DNA of 64,000 nt from Sphingobium sp. TCM1 (lineage in GTDB: Bacteria; Pseudomonadota; Alphaproteobacteria; Sphingomonadales; Sphingomonadaceae): the NCBI RefSeq assembly GCF_001650725.1, contig NZ_LXVX01000034.1:388607-452606 (forward strand). Reading direction: 5' to 3'. A program made the position numbers and the translations under genes. The notes beneath the pieces are model-generated. The model was not told where the DNA came from. It saw only the letters and a program-made list of their open reading frames with translations, and ran no database searches. Each line of letters opens with the position of its first letter. The first letter of the stretch is position 1. Positions 16,839-24,809 of this stretch are shown here, one piece after another.

Positions 16839-19204
16839 GTCTTGCCCGCCGCCAGGCGCTCGGCCTGCTCGCCTCCACGTCGCTCTTCGCGGCGGCTCCG
16901 GCGGTCGCAAAGGGGAAGGGCGGTCCGCTCTACAAGGATGCGTCCGCGCCCATCGACCTGCGCGTGCGCGACCTGCTCGCGCGCATGACGCTGGAGGAGA
17001 AGGTCGGCCAGATCATCGCGCTCTGGGCGACCAAGGCCGACATCATGGACGACCTCACCTTCTCGCCGGGCAAGGCAAGCCAGGCCTATCCCGCCGGATT
17101 CGGCCAGATCACCCGCCCGTCGGACCGACGCGGCGCGCCCAATGGCTCCAATCAGGCGGGCGGCGTCGGCGCGCGCTGGCGCACGCCTGCCGACACGGTC
17201 GCTTTCGTCACCGCCGTCCAGAAATGGGCGATCGAGGAAACGCGCCTCGGCATCCCGGTCCTCTTCCACGAAGAATCGCTGCACGGTTACATGGCGACCG
17301 ACGCCACGATGTTCCCGATGGCGATCGGCCTGGCGGGCAGTTTCGACCGCCAATTGATGCGGGATGTCCAGTCGGTCATCGCCCGCGAAGTCCGTGCGCG
17401 CGGCGTCCATCTGGCGCTCTCGCCGGTGGTGGACATCGCCCGCGATCCGCGCTGGGGCCGGATCGAGGAAACGTTCGGCGAAGACCCCTATCTCTGCGGC
17501 GAAATGGGCGTCGCCGCCGTGCTCGGCCTCCAGGGCGAGAGCAAGCAACTCGGCCCGGACAAGGTCATGGCCACGCTCAAGCATATGACCGGCCATGGCC
17601 AGCCCCAGAGCGGCGAGAATATCGCCCCCGCGCCGATCAGCGAGCGCGAATTGCGCGAAAATTTCTTCCCGCCCTTCCGCGCCGTGGTGCAGCGCACCGG
17701 CATCGCCGCCGTCATGCCCAGCTATAATGAAATCGACGGCGTCCCTTCGCATCAGAACACATGGCTGCTTGGCGACATATTGCGCGGCGAATGGCATTTC
17801 GACGGCGCGGTGGTCAGCGATTATGGCGCGGTCCACGAACTCGACACCATCCACCATGTCCAGCCCGACCCGGAGGCATCGGCCCGCGCCGCCCTTCGCG
17901 CCGGGGTCGATTGCGAGCTGCCCGATGGCATGACCTATCGGACGCTCGTGGAACAGGTCCGCAGCGGAAAAGTGCCCCTCGAAGCGGTCGACATCGCCTG
18001 CACGCGCATGTTGACGCTCAAGTTCCGCGCGGGCCTGTTCGAAAATCCATGGCCGCGTCGTGACTATGACGCGCTGACCGGCAATGCGGAGGCGCGTGCG
18101 CTGGCCCTGAAAGCCGCGCACAAATCGATCGCCCTGCTGAGGAATGACGGCATCCTGCCGCTCACCCCCGGCGCGCACAAGCGGGTCGCGGTGATCGGTC
18201 CCAACGCCGCCATCGCGCGGCTGGGCGGCTATTCCTCCATCCCGCGCCAGGACGTGTCGCTGCTGGAAGGGGTGCAGGCGAAGCTGAACGGCAAGGCGCA
18301 GGTTGTCCATGCCCAGGGCGTCTTCATCACCCAGAGCGAGGATCGCTCGGTGGACGAGGTGTTCCTCGCCGATCCGGAAAAGAACCGCGCGCTGATCGCC
18401 GAAGCCGTCGCGGTCGCGAAAACCGCCGACATCGTCCTCCTCGCCATCGGCGACACCGAACAGACCAGCCGCGAAGGCTTTGCCGCCAACCATCTGGGCG
18501 ACCGCACCAGCCTCGATCTGGTGGGCGAACAGAATGACCTGTTCGCGGCGATCAAGGCGACCGGCAAGCCCGTCGTCGTATGCGCCATCAACGGACGGCC
18601 GCCCAGCTATCCCGCCGTGGTCGATGGCGCCAACGCGTTGCTGGAATGCTGGTATCCGGGGCAGGAGGGCGGCACCGCCATGGCCGACATCCTGTTCGGG
18701 GACGTCAACCCCGGCGCCAAGCTGCCCGTCACCGTCGCCCGCGACGCAGGCCAGATCCCGATCTTCTACAACCGCAAGCCATCGGCCCGGCGCGGCTATG
18801 TGTTCGAGGATATCTCGCCGCTTTTCCCCTTCGGATATGGCCTTAGCTACACGAAGTTCGAGATCGGAAAGCCACGTCTCTCCGCGCCGCGCATCGGCGT
18901 GGGCGGGACCGTCACGGTGGAGGTCGATGTCCGCAATGTGGGGACAAGGGCAGGGGACGAAGTCGTCCAGCTCTATGTCCACGACCAGACCGCCAGCGTC
19001 ACCCGGCCGATCAAGGAATTGAAGGGCTTCGAACGCATCACGCTTGCGCCGGGCGAGAGCAGGACCGTGCGTCTGGCGCTCGGCCCCGACGCCTTCAGCT
19101 TATGGAATCTCGACATGGAGGAGGCGGTCGAACCCGGCCTGTTCGACATCATGGTCGGGCCGGACAGCGCCGCGCTCCAGTCTGTCACGCTGGAAATCGC
19201 CTGA
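16835..19204 (+). CDS. GH3 beta-glycosidase (probable beta-xylosidase), Tat-type signal
   Basis: A 789-residue paralogue of the preceding gene with the same architecture: barrel (ARDPRWGRIEETFGEDPYL, KHMTGHGQPQSGEN), nucleophile GAVVSDYGAV (about D329), sandwich (GPNAAIARLGGYSS, SREGFAANHLGDRTSLD) and fibronectin-like tail (PFGYGLSYTKF). Unlike its partner, its N-terminus MSLARRQALGLLAS reads as a twin-arginine signal, with cleavage near AVAKG. The ATG overlaps the upstream stop (ATGA), so translation is coupled. The tandem pair suggests duplication followed by divergence in specificity or export route. Substrate is inferred from context. Confidence 0.9.
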   Translation: MSLARRQALGLLASTSLFAAAPAVAKGKGGPLYKDASAPIDLRVRDLLARMTLEEKVGQIIALWATKADIMDDLTFSPGKASQAYPAGFGQITRPSDRRGAPNGSNQAGGVGARWRTPADTVAFVTAVQKWAIEETRLGIPVLFHEESLHGYMATDATMFPMAIGLAGSFDRQLMRDVQSVIAREVRARGVHLALSPVVDIARDPRWGRIEETFGEDPYLCGEMGVAAVLGLQGESKQLGPDKVMATLKHMTGHGQPQSGENIAPAPISERELRENFFPPFRAVVQRTGIAAVMPSYNEIDGVPSHQNTWLLGDILRGEWHFDGAVVSDYGAVHELDTIHHVQPDPEASARAALRAGVDCELPDGMTYRTLVEQVRSGKVPLEAVDIACTRMLTLKFRAGLFENPWPRRDYDALTGNAEARALALKAAHKSIALLRNDGILPLTPGAHKRVAVIGPNAAIARLGGYSSIPRQDVSLLEGVQAKLNGKAQVVHAQGVFITQSEDRSVDEVFLADPEKNRALIAEAVAVAKTADIVLLAIGDTEQTSREGFAANHLGDRTSLDLVGEQNDLFAAIKATGKPVVVCAINGRPPSYPAVVDGANALLECWYPGQEGGTAMADILFGDVNPGAKLPVTVARDAGQIPIFYNRKPSARRGYVFEDISPLFPFGYGLSYTKFEIGKPRLSAPRIGVGGTVTVEVDVRNVGTRAGDEVVQLYVHDQTASVTRPIKELKGFERITLAPGESRTVRLALGPDAFSLWNLDMEEAVEPGLFDIMVGPDSAALQSVTLEIA

Positions 19205-19219
19205 TTGGTCAGGCCAGTA

Positions 19220-19260
19220 TTGACGAAAAGGCAGATTGCATAGATATTGGCTTTACCAAT
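19220..19260 (+). promoter_or_regulatory. Promoter with a GntR-like operator before manD
   Basis: A TTGACG box (19220-19225), 17 bases, then GATATT (19243-19248) reads as a sigma-70-type promoter. Overlapping its -10 is an inverted repeat, ATTGG at 19246-19250 and CCAAT at 19256-19260. It resembles the enterobacterial UxuR/ExuR operator (TTGGTATACCAA) with one extra base in the spacer. It differs from the LacI sites, so hexuronate genes may have a second control. Confidence 0.5.
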
Positions 19261-19274
19261 TTACGGAGTGTCCG

Positions 19275-20486
19275 ATGCCCATCATTACCGGCGCCAAGGT
19301 GATCGTCACATCGCCCGGCCGCAATTTCGTGACCTTGAAGATCGAGACGGATGAAGGCGTTTACGGCCTGGGCGACGCGACGCTCAACGGCCGCGAACTG
19401 TCCGTCGCCAGTTATCTGACCGATCATGTCATTCCCTGCCTGATCGGCCGGGACGCGCACCGGATCGAGGATATCTGGCAATATCTCTACAAGGGCGCCT
19501 ATTGGCGTCGCGGCCCCGTCACCATGTCGGCCATCGCCGCCGTCGACACCGCGCTCTGGGACATCAAGGGCAAGGTAGCGGGCCTGCCGGTCTATCAGCT
19601 TCTGGGCGGCGCGAGTCGTGAAGGCGTCATGGTCTATGGCCATGCCAACGGCACGACGATCGAGGATACGGTGAATGTCGCCCTGGAATATCAGCGGCAG
19701 GGCTACAAGGCGATCCGCCTCCAGTGCGGCGTCCCCGGCATGGCATCGACCTATGGCGTGTCGAAGGACAAATATTTCTACGAGCCGGCCGACGCCGACC
19801 TGCCGACCGAAAATGTCTGGAACACAAGCAAATATCTGCGGGTCGTTCCCGAACTGTTCAAGGCCGCGCGCGAGGCGCTGGGCTGGGACGTTCATCTGCT
19901 GCACGACATCCACCACCGCCTGACCCCGATCGAGGCGGGGCGTCTCGGCAAGGATCTCGAACCCTATCGTCCCTTCTGGCTGGAGGATGCGACCCCGGCG
20001 GAAAATCAGGAAGCCTTCAGGCTGATCCGACAGCACACCACGTCGCCGCTGGCCGTGGGCGAGATTTTCAACTCGATCCATGACTGCCGCGAACTGATCC
20101 AGAACCAGCTGATCGACTATATCCGCGCCACTGTGGTCCATGCCGGCGGCATCAGCCACCTGCGCAAGATCGCCAACCTCGCCGACCTGTATCAGGTCCG
20201 CACCGGCTGCCACGGCGCGACCGACCTGTCGCCGGTGTGCATGGCCGCCGCGCTGCATTTCGACCTCAGCGTGCCTAATTTCGGCATCCAGGAATATATG
20301 CGCCACACTGAGGAGACGGACGCGGTCTTCCCCCATGCCTATACATTCGCCGACGGCATGATGCATCCGGGTGACAAGCCGGGGCTGGGCGTCGATCTCG
20401 ATGAGGAACTGGCCGCCCAATATGAATATAAGCGCGCCTTCCTGCCGGTGAACCGGCTCGAAGACGGCACCATGTATAATTGGTGA
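19275..20486 (+). CDS. manD: D-mannonate dehydratase, enolase superfamily (ManD)
   Basis: A 403-residue enzyme dehydrating D-mannonate to 2-keto-3-deoxy-D-gluconate. The sequence follows the Novosphingobium aromaticivorans ManD that I remember: PGRNFVTLKIETD.GVYG, DATLNGRELSV, QTRGAYWRRGPVTM-like YKGAYWRRGPVTM, NFGIQEYMRHTEETDAVFP and ARLEDGTM.NW-like RLEDGTMYNW. Metal ligands are seen in HLLHDIHHR (Asp), FWLEDATP (Glu) and AVGEIFN (Glu). ATG 19275 with ACGGAG upstream is the family start, not the upstream frame at 19236. It completes the glucuronate-to-KDG route with UxaC and UxuB. Confidence 0.95.
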   Translation: MPIITGAKVIVTSPGRNFVTLKIETDEGVYGLGDATLNGRELSVASYLTDHVIPCLIGRDAHRIEDIWQYLYKGAYWRRGPVTMSAIAAVDTALWDIKGKVAGLPVYQLLGGASREGVMVYGHANGTTIEDTVNVALEYQRQGYKAIRLQCGVPGMASTYGVSKDKYFYEPADADLPTENVWNTSKYLRVVPELFKAAREALGWDVHLLHDIHHRLTPIEAGRLGKDLEPYRPFWLEDATPAENQEAFRLIRQHTTSPLAVGEIFNSIHDCRELIQNQLIDYIRATVVHAGGISHLRKIANLADLYQVRTGCHGATDLSPVCMAAALHFDLSVPNFGIQEYMRHTEETDAVFPHAYTFADGMMHPGDKPGLGVDLDEELAAQYEYKRAFLPVNRLEDGTMYNW

Positions 20487-20507
20487 TGGATATGTTGGGC
20501 CTACTGT

Positions 20508-20628
20508 CCCTCTCCCAACGGGAGAGGGAAGGAGCCGCGCAGCGGCGGGAGGGTGAGGGCGATCTGCACCTCCTCCTCACCCTTCCCACGGCCTGCGGCC
20601 GCGGGCCCCTTCCCTCTCCTGGGAGGAG
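20508..20628. repeat. REP-like palindromic repeat between manD and the hexuronate transporter
   Basis: The segment begins with a perfect 9-bp hairpin (CCCTCTCCC, AAC, GGGAGAGGG at 20508-20528). Two long arms follow: 20520-20558 and 20575-20619 are imperfect inverted copies (GAGGGAAGGAGCCGCGCAGCGG against CGGCCGCGGGCCCCTTCCCTC-like sequence, shown in parts), with GGGAGGGTGAGGG facing CCTCACCCTTCCC. This is the layout of intergenic palindromic repeats common in sphingomonads. The last arm ends in GGGAGGAG, which acts as the ribosome-binding site for the next gene. Confidence 0.75.
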
Positions 20629-20634
20629 CGGGCT

Positions 20635-21918
20635 ATGACCACCATCTCAAAACCCTCCGGAAAAGTCCGCTGGATCGTCTGCGGCCTGCTGTTCGCGGCG
20701 GTGGTGCTCAGCTATATCGACCGCCTCGTCCTGCCCACGCTGAAGCCCGATCTTCAGGCCCGCTATGGCTGGAGCGAGCGCGGCTATGCCGACCTCGCCA
20801 TCTGGTTCCAGGCGGGCTATGGCATCGCCTATGTGTTTTTCGGTCGCCTGATCGACCGGGTCGGCGCGCGGGCGGGCTATGCCATCGCCGTGTCCTTGTG
20901 GACGCTCGGGCATGTCGCGCACATCTTCTTCACCTCGACCGCCGGGATGCTGTTCGCGCGCATTCCGCTGGCGATCGGGGAGGCGGGGACGTTCCCCGCC
21001 GCCATCGCCGCGACCAATGAATGGTTCCCCAAGAAGGAACGGGCGCTCGCCATCGGCATCTTCAATGCCGGGTCGAATGTCGGCGCGATCCTGACGCCTC
21101 TGGTCGTCCCCATCATCGCCGTCACCATGGGCTGGCGCTGGGCCTTCATCCTGACCGGCCTGCTGACCGTGGTCTGGCTCGCCGCCTGGCTGACCTTCTA
21201 CCGTCGTCCGCGCGAAAAGAAGAGCCTGACGGCCGAGGAACTGGCCTGGATCGAAACCGATCCGGTCGAGGAAAGCCGCCCCGTCAAATGGGCGACACTG
21301 TTCCGCCATCGCCAGACCTGGGCCTATATGGCCGGCCGCTTCCTGATCGATCCGGTCTGGTGGACCTTCCTCTTCTGGCTGCCCGATTTCTTCAACAAGC
21401 AATATGGCGTGAAGATGCTGGACTTCGGTCCGCCGCTGATCGCCGTCTATCTTCTGGCCGATGTCGGTTCGGTGGCGGGCGGCTGGGCCTCCTCACGCTT
21501 CATGGGCCGGGGCTGGAGCGTCAATCGCGCGCGCAAGAGCGCGATGTTGCTCGCGGCCCTCTGTGCCGTGCCGATCGCGTTCGCCACCCATGCGCCGTCC
21601 ATGTGGGTGGCGGTCGGCCTGATCGGCCTGGCCTGCGCCGGGCATCAGGGCTTTTCCGCCAATCTCTATGCGCTGCCCGGCGACGTCTTCCCGCGCTGGA
21701 TGGCCGGGTCGGTCGTGGGGCTTGGCGGCCTGGCCGGTGCGATCGGCGGGATGCTGATGGCGAAATTCGCCGGCACCATATTGGAAACGGTCGGCAGCTA
21801 TGGTCCGATCTTCGCGGTGGCGTCCTGCGCCTATCTCGTCGCACTTTTGACTATTCATCTCATAATTCCGCGCTATCAGGTCGTTGCCACCGGTGGCACA
21901 GCCGGCCAAGGAGCATGA
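20635..21918 (+). CDS. MFS hexuronate transporter (ExuT-like, anion:cation symporter family)
   Basis: A 427-residue, 12-helix transporter. The N-terminus (VVLSYIDRLVLPTLKPDLQARYGWSERGYADL) and the loop FGRLIDRVGARAGYAIAVSLWTL are typical of the ACS family that includes ExuT. Helix 4-5 region PLAIGEAGTFPAAIAATNEWFPKKERALAIGIFNAGSNVGAI is also characteristic. Sitting between manD and uxaC, it most likely carries glucuronate (or galacturonate) with protons across the inner membrane. Its ribosome-binding site lies in the preceding repeat, and its stop overlaps the uxaC start (ATGA). Confidence 0.9.
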   Translation: MTTISKPSGKVRWIVCGLLFAAVVLSYIDRLVLPTLKPDLQARYGWSERGYADLAIWFQAGYGIAYVFFGRLIDRVGARAGYAIAVSLWTLGHVAHIFFTSTAGMLFARIPLAIGEAGTFPAAIAATNEWFPKKERALAIGIFNAGSNVGAILTPLVVPIIAVTMGWRWAFILTGLLTVVWLAAWLTFYRRPREKKSLTAEELAWIETDPVEESRPVKWATLFRHRQTWAYMAGRFLIDPVWWTFLFWLPDFFNKQYGVKMLDFGPPLIAVYLLADVGSVAGGWASSRFMGRGWSVNRARKSAMLLAALCAVPIAFATHAPSMWVAVGLIGLACAGHQGFSANLYALPGDVFPRWMAGSVVGLGGLAGAIGGMLMAKFAGTILETVGSYGPIFAVASCAYLVALLTIHLIIPRYQVVATGGTAGQGA

Positions 21919-23336
21919 TCTTGACCAAACCGCTTCGCCTTCACCCTGATCGCCTGTTCCCGTCGGACCCGACCACGCGCGACATCGCCCGCAGGCTCTA
22001 TGCCACGGTCAAGGATCTGCCGATCGTCAGCCCCCATGGCCATACCGATCCGCGCTGGTTCGCCTATGACGAGCCTTTCGCCAATCCCGCCGACCTGCTG
22101 ATCGTGCCGGACCATTATGTGTTCCGTATGCTCTACAGCCAGGGCGTGAGGCTGGACGAACTGGGCGTGCCAACCATCGACGGCAGTGCGACCGAAAGCG
22201 ATCCGCGCGCCATCTGGCATCGCTTCGCGGCCAACTATCACCTGTTCCGCGGCACGCCCTCGCGCATGTGGCTGGACTGGGTCTTTGCCGAGGCGTTCGG
22301 CATAGACGTGCGGCTGGAGCCGGAAACCGCCGATCATTATTACGACATCATCGACGCCGCGCTGAAGACCGACGCCTTCCGTCCCCGCGCGCTGTTCGAA
22401 CGCTATAATATCGAAGTGATCGCCACGACCGAAGGGCCGCTCGATCCGCTCGACCATCATCGCGCGATCCGGCAATCCGGCTGGGGCGGCAAGGTCGTCA
22501 CCGCCTATCGCCCCGATCCGGTGCTCGACCCGGATGATCCGAAGTTCATCGACAATGTGCAGCGTTTCTGCGCCATGGCCGGCGAGGATGCCGGCAGCTT
22601 CGCGGGCTATCTGCGCGCGCATGAAAAGCGCCGTGCCGATTTCCGCGCGGCGGGCGCGACCTCGACCGACCATGGCCACCCGTCCGCCTTCACGGCGAAC
22701 CTGCCGCGCGCGGAGATCGAGGCGCTCTATGCCAGGGTGACGACCGGCCCGGCGACGCGCGAGGAAGCGGAGCTGTTTCGCGGCCATATGCTGACCGAAA
22801 TGGCGCGCATGTCGATCGCCGACGGCATGGTGATGCAGCTGCATCCCGGCGTCCACCGCAACCATAATGACGCGGTGCGCGCGCGCTTCGGCAGGGACAA
22901 GGGGGCGGACATACCGACCGCCGGCGAGTTTGTGCAGGCATTGAAGCCGCTGCTCGATCTCTATGGCAATGATCCGCGCCTGACCCTGATCCTCTTCACC
23001 CTGGACGAGGATGTCTATTCGCGCGAGCTCGCGCCGCTGGCGGGTCATTATCCCGCGCTCAAGCTGGGACCGCCCTGGTGGTTCAACGACAGTCCCGAAG
23101 GGATGCGCCGTTTCCGCGAGCGCGCGACGGAGACGGCCGGCTTCTACAATACGGTCGGCTTCAACGACGACACCCGCGCCTTCCTCTCCATTCCGGCGCG
23201 CCATGACGTCGCACGCCGCATGGATTGCGGCTGGCTCGCCCAGCTTGTCGCCGAACATCGGCTGGAGGAGGATGAGGCGTTCGATGTCGCGCGCGCGCTG
23301 GCCTATGACCTTGTGAAAGCGGCCTACAAGCTGTGA
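21915..23336 (+). CDS. uxaC: Glucuronate isomerase (uronate isomerase)
   Basis: A 473-residue amidohydrolase-superfamily enzyme converting D-glucuronate to D-fructuronate. Family segments: LPIVSPHGHTDPRWFA (N-terminal HxH), DHYVFRMLYSQGV, IEVIATTEGPLDPLDHHRAI, GMVMQLHPGVHRNHN and GFNDDTRAFLSIPARHDVARR (conserved Asp/His/Arg). Length is normal. The frame is open far upstream inside the transporter gene; ATG 21915 overlaps that gene's stop by four bases and has AAGGAG in front, which decides the start. Confidence 0.95.
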   Translation: MILTKPLRLHPDRLFPSDPTTRDIARRLYATVKDLPIVSPHGHTDPRWFAYDEPFANPADLLIVPDHYVFRMLYSQGVRLDELGVPTIDGSATESDPRAIWHRFAANYHLFRGTPSRMWLDWVFAEAFGIDVRLEPETADHYYDIIDAALKTDAFRPRALFERYNIEVIATTEGPLDPLDHHRAIRQSGWGGKVVTAYRPDPVLDPDDPKFIDNVQRFCAMAGEDAGSFAGYLRAHEKRRADFRAAGATSTDHGHPSAFTANLPRAEIEALYARVTTGPATREEAELFRGHMLTEMARMSIADGMVMQLHPGVHRNHNDAVRARFGRDKGADIPTAGEFVQALKPLLDLYGNDPRLTLILFTLDEDVYSRELAPLAGHYPALKLGPPWWFNDSPEGMRRFRERATETAGFYNTVGFNDDTRAFLSIPARHDVARRMDCGWLAQLVAEHRLEEDEAFDVARALAYDLVKAAYKL

Positions 23337-24793
23337 CCCGCCTGTCCTCCGCCACACTGGCCGGGCTGCCGGCCGATGTCGTCCGCCCGGCCTATGACCG
23401 CGCCGCCGTGACATGCGGCGTCGTCCATATCGGCATCGGTGCCTTCCATCGCGCGCATCAGGCGGTCGTCTTCGACGATGCCCTGAACGCGGGCGACCTG
23501 CGCTGGGGCATCACCGCCGCGTCGCTGCGCTCGCCCGCCGTGCGCGACCAGATGGCGCCGCAGGACGGCCTCTACACCATGTTGGTGCGCGACGGGGCAG
23601 CCGAGCAGGCGCGGGTGATCGGCGCGGTCCAGCGCGTCATCGTCGCGCCGGAAGAGCCGCAGGCGCTGCTCGCCGCGCTAGCGTCGCCCGACACCCATAT
23701 GGTGACGCTGACCATCACGGAGAAGGGCTATAAGCTCGACCCTGCGACTGGCGCGCTGATAGAAAGCGACCCGCAACTCGTTGCCGATATCGCCTCGCTG
23801 GAAAGCCCGCAGACCGCGCCCGGCTATCTGGTCGCGGCGCTGGCCATGCGCCGCGCGGCGGGCCTGCCGCCCTTCACTGCGATCAGCTGCGACAACCTGC
23901 CGCACAATGGCACGCGGCTGCGCGACGCGGTGATCGCGCTCGCCCGTCGCCATGACGCCGGGCTGGCCGACTGGATCGCGGGGGAGGGGGCGTTCCCCCA
24001 GACCATGGTCGACCGAATCGTCCCGGCGACCACGGCGGAGGCCATCGCCACGCTCACCGCGCGCATCGGCGTCGAGGATCAGGCGATGGTCAAGACCGAG
24101 CCCTTCCTGCAATGGGTGATCGAGGACCGTTTCTGCGGCCCGCGCCCCGAATTCGGCGCCGGGGTTCAGGTGACGCAGGCGGTCGCCCCGTGGGAGGAAG
24201 CCAAGCTGCGCCTCCTCAACGGATCGCACAGCGGCATCGCCTATCTGGGCGGCCTCGCTGGCATCGACCATGTCCATGAAGTGCTGGCCCTGCCCGAGGC
24301 GCGGCGGTTCGTGGAGGCGCTGTGGGACGAGGCGGAAACCACCCTGTCGCCCCCGCCGGAGCTGGACGTCGCCGCCTATCGCCGCGAGCTGATGGCTCGT
24401 TTCGACAATCCGACGCTGCGCCACCGCACGCGCCAGATCGCGATGGACGGCTCGCAGAAGCTGCCCCAGCGCCTGCTCCACAGCATCGCCGCGCGGCTGG
24501 CGGCAGGGCAGGGGATCGACGCCCTGTCGCTCGCCGTCGCCGCCTGGGTCCGCTGGCAGGCGGGCGTGGACGATCAAGGCGCGGCGCACAAGGTGGACGA
24601 TCCGCTGGCCGATGCCATCGCCGCCGCACTCGCCGGAGCCGCATCGACCGAGGACCGCGTTGCGGCAATTCTCGCCTTCGACGCGGTCGTGCCGCCCGAC
24701 CTCGCGACCAGCGCGCCGTTCCGTGCGGCACTCGTTCGCTGGCTCGCCATCCTCGAAACCGAAGGCGCGCGCGCGGCGCTCGCCCGGCTCTGA
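23333..24793 (+). CDS. uxuB: D-fructuronate reductase (mannonate oxidoreductase), mannitol dehydrogenase family
   Basis: A 486-residue NAD-dependent polyol dehydrogenase reducing fructuronate to D-mannonate. It has the family N-terminal segment VVHIGIGAFHRAHQAVVFDDAL, the nucleotide-binding region, MVKTEPFLQWVIEDRF and the signature KLRLLNGSHSGIAYLG with the catalytic Lys. GTG 23333 overlaps the uxaC stop (GTGA), which fixes the start. The order uxaC-uxuB in one transcript with manD supports fructuronate rather than mannitol as substrate. Confidence 0.93.
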   Translation: MTRLSSATLAGLPADVVRPAYDRAAVTCGVVHIGIGAFHRAHQAVVFDDALNAGDLRWGITAASLRSPAVRDQMAPQDGLYTMLVRDGAAEQARVIGAVQRVIVAPEEPQALLAALASPDTHMVTLTITEKGYKLDPATGALIESDPQLVADIASLESPQTAPGYLVAALAMRRAAGLPPFTAISCDNLPHNGTRLRDAVIALARRHDAGLADWIAGEGAFPQTMVDRIVPATTAEAIATLTARIGVEDQAMVKTEPFLQWVIEDRFCGPRPEFGAGVQVTQAVAPWEEAKLRLLNGSHSGIAYLGGLAGIDHVHEVLALPEARRFVEALWDEAETTLSPPPELDVAAYRRELMARFDNPTLRHRTRQIAMDGSQKLPQRLLHSIAARLAAGQGIDALSLAVAAWVRWQAGVDDQGAAHKVDDPLADAIAAALAGAASTEDRVAAILAFDAVVPPDLATSAPFRAALVRWLAILETEGARAALARL

Positions 24794-24809
24794 AAGCGAA
24801 AGGCGCGCC

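Noticed and set aside
12174..16910. A 1578-codon minus-strand open frame
   Set aside because: Only its first 2.1 kb is a real gene (GH67). The rest is the antisense of a GH3 gene and has Asp/Arg/Gly-rich, low-information sequence typical of antisense frames in GC-rich DNA.
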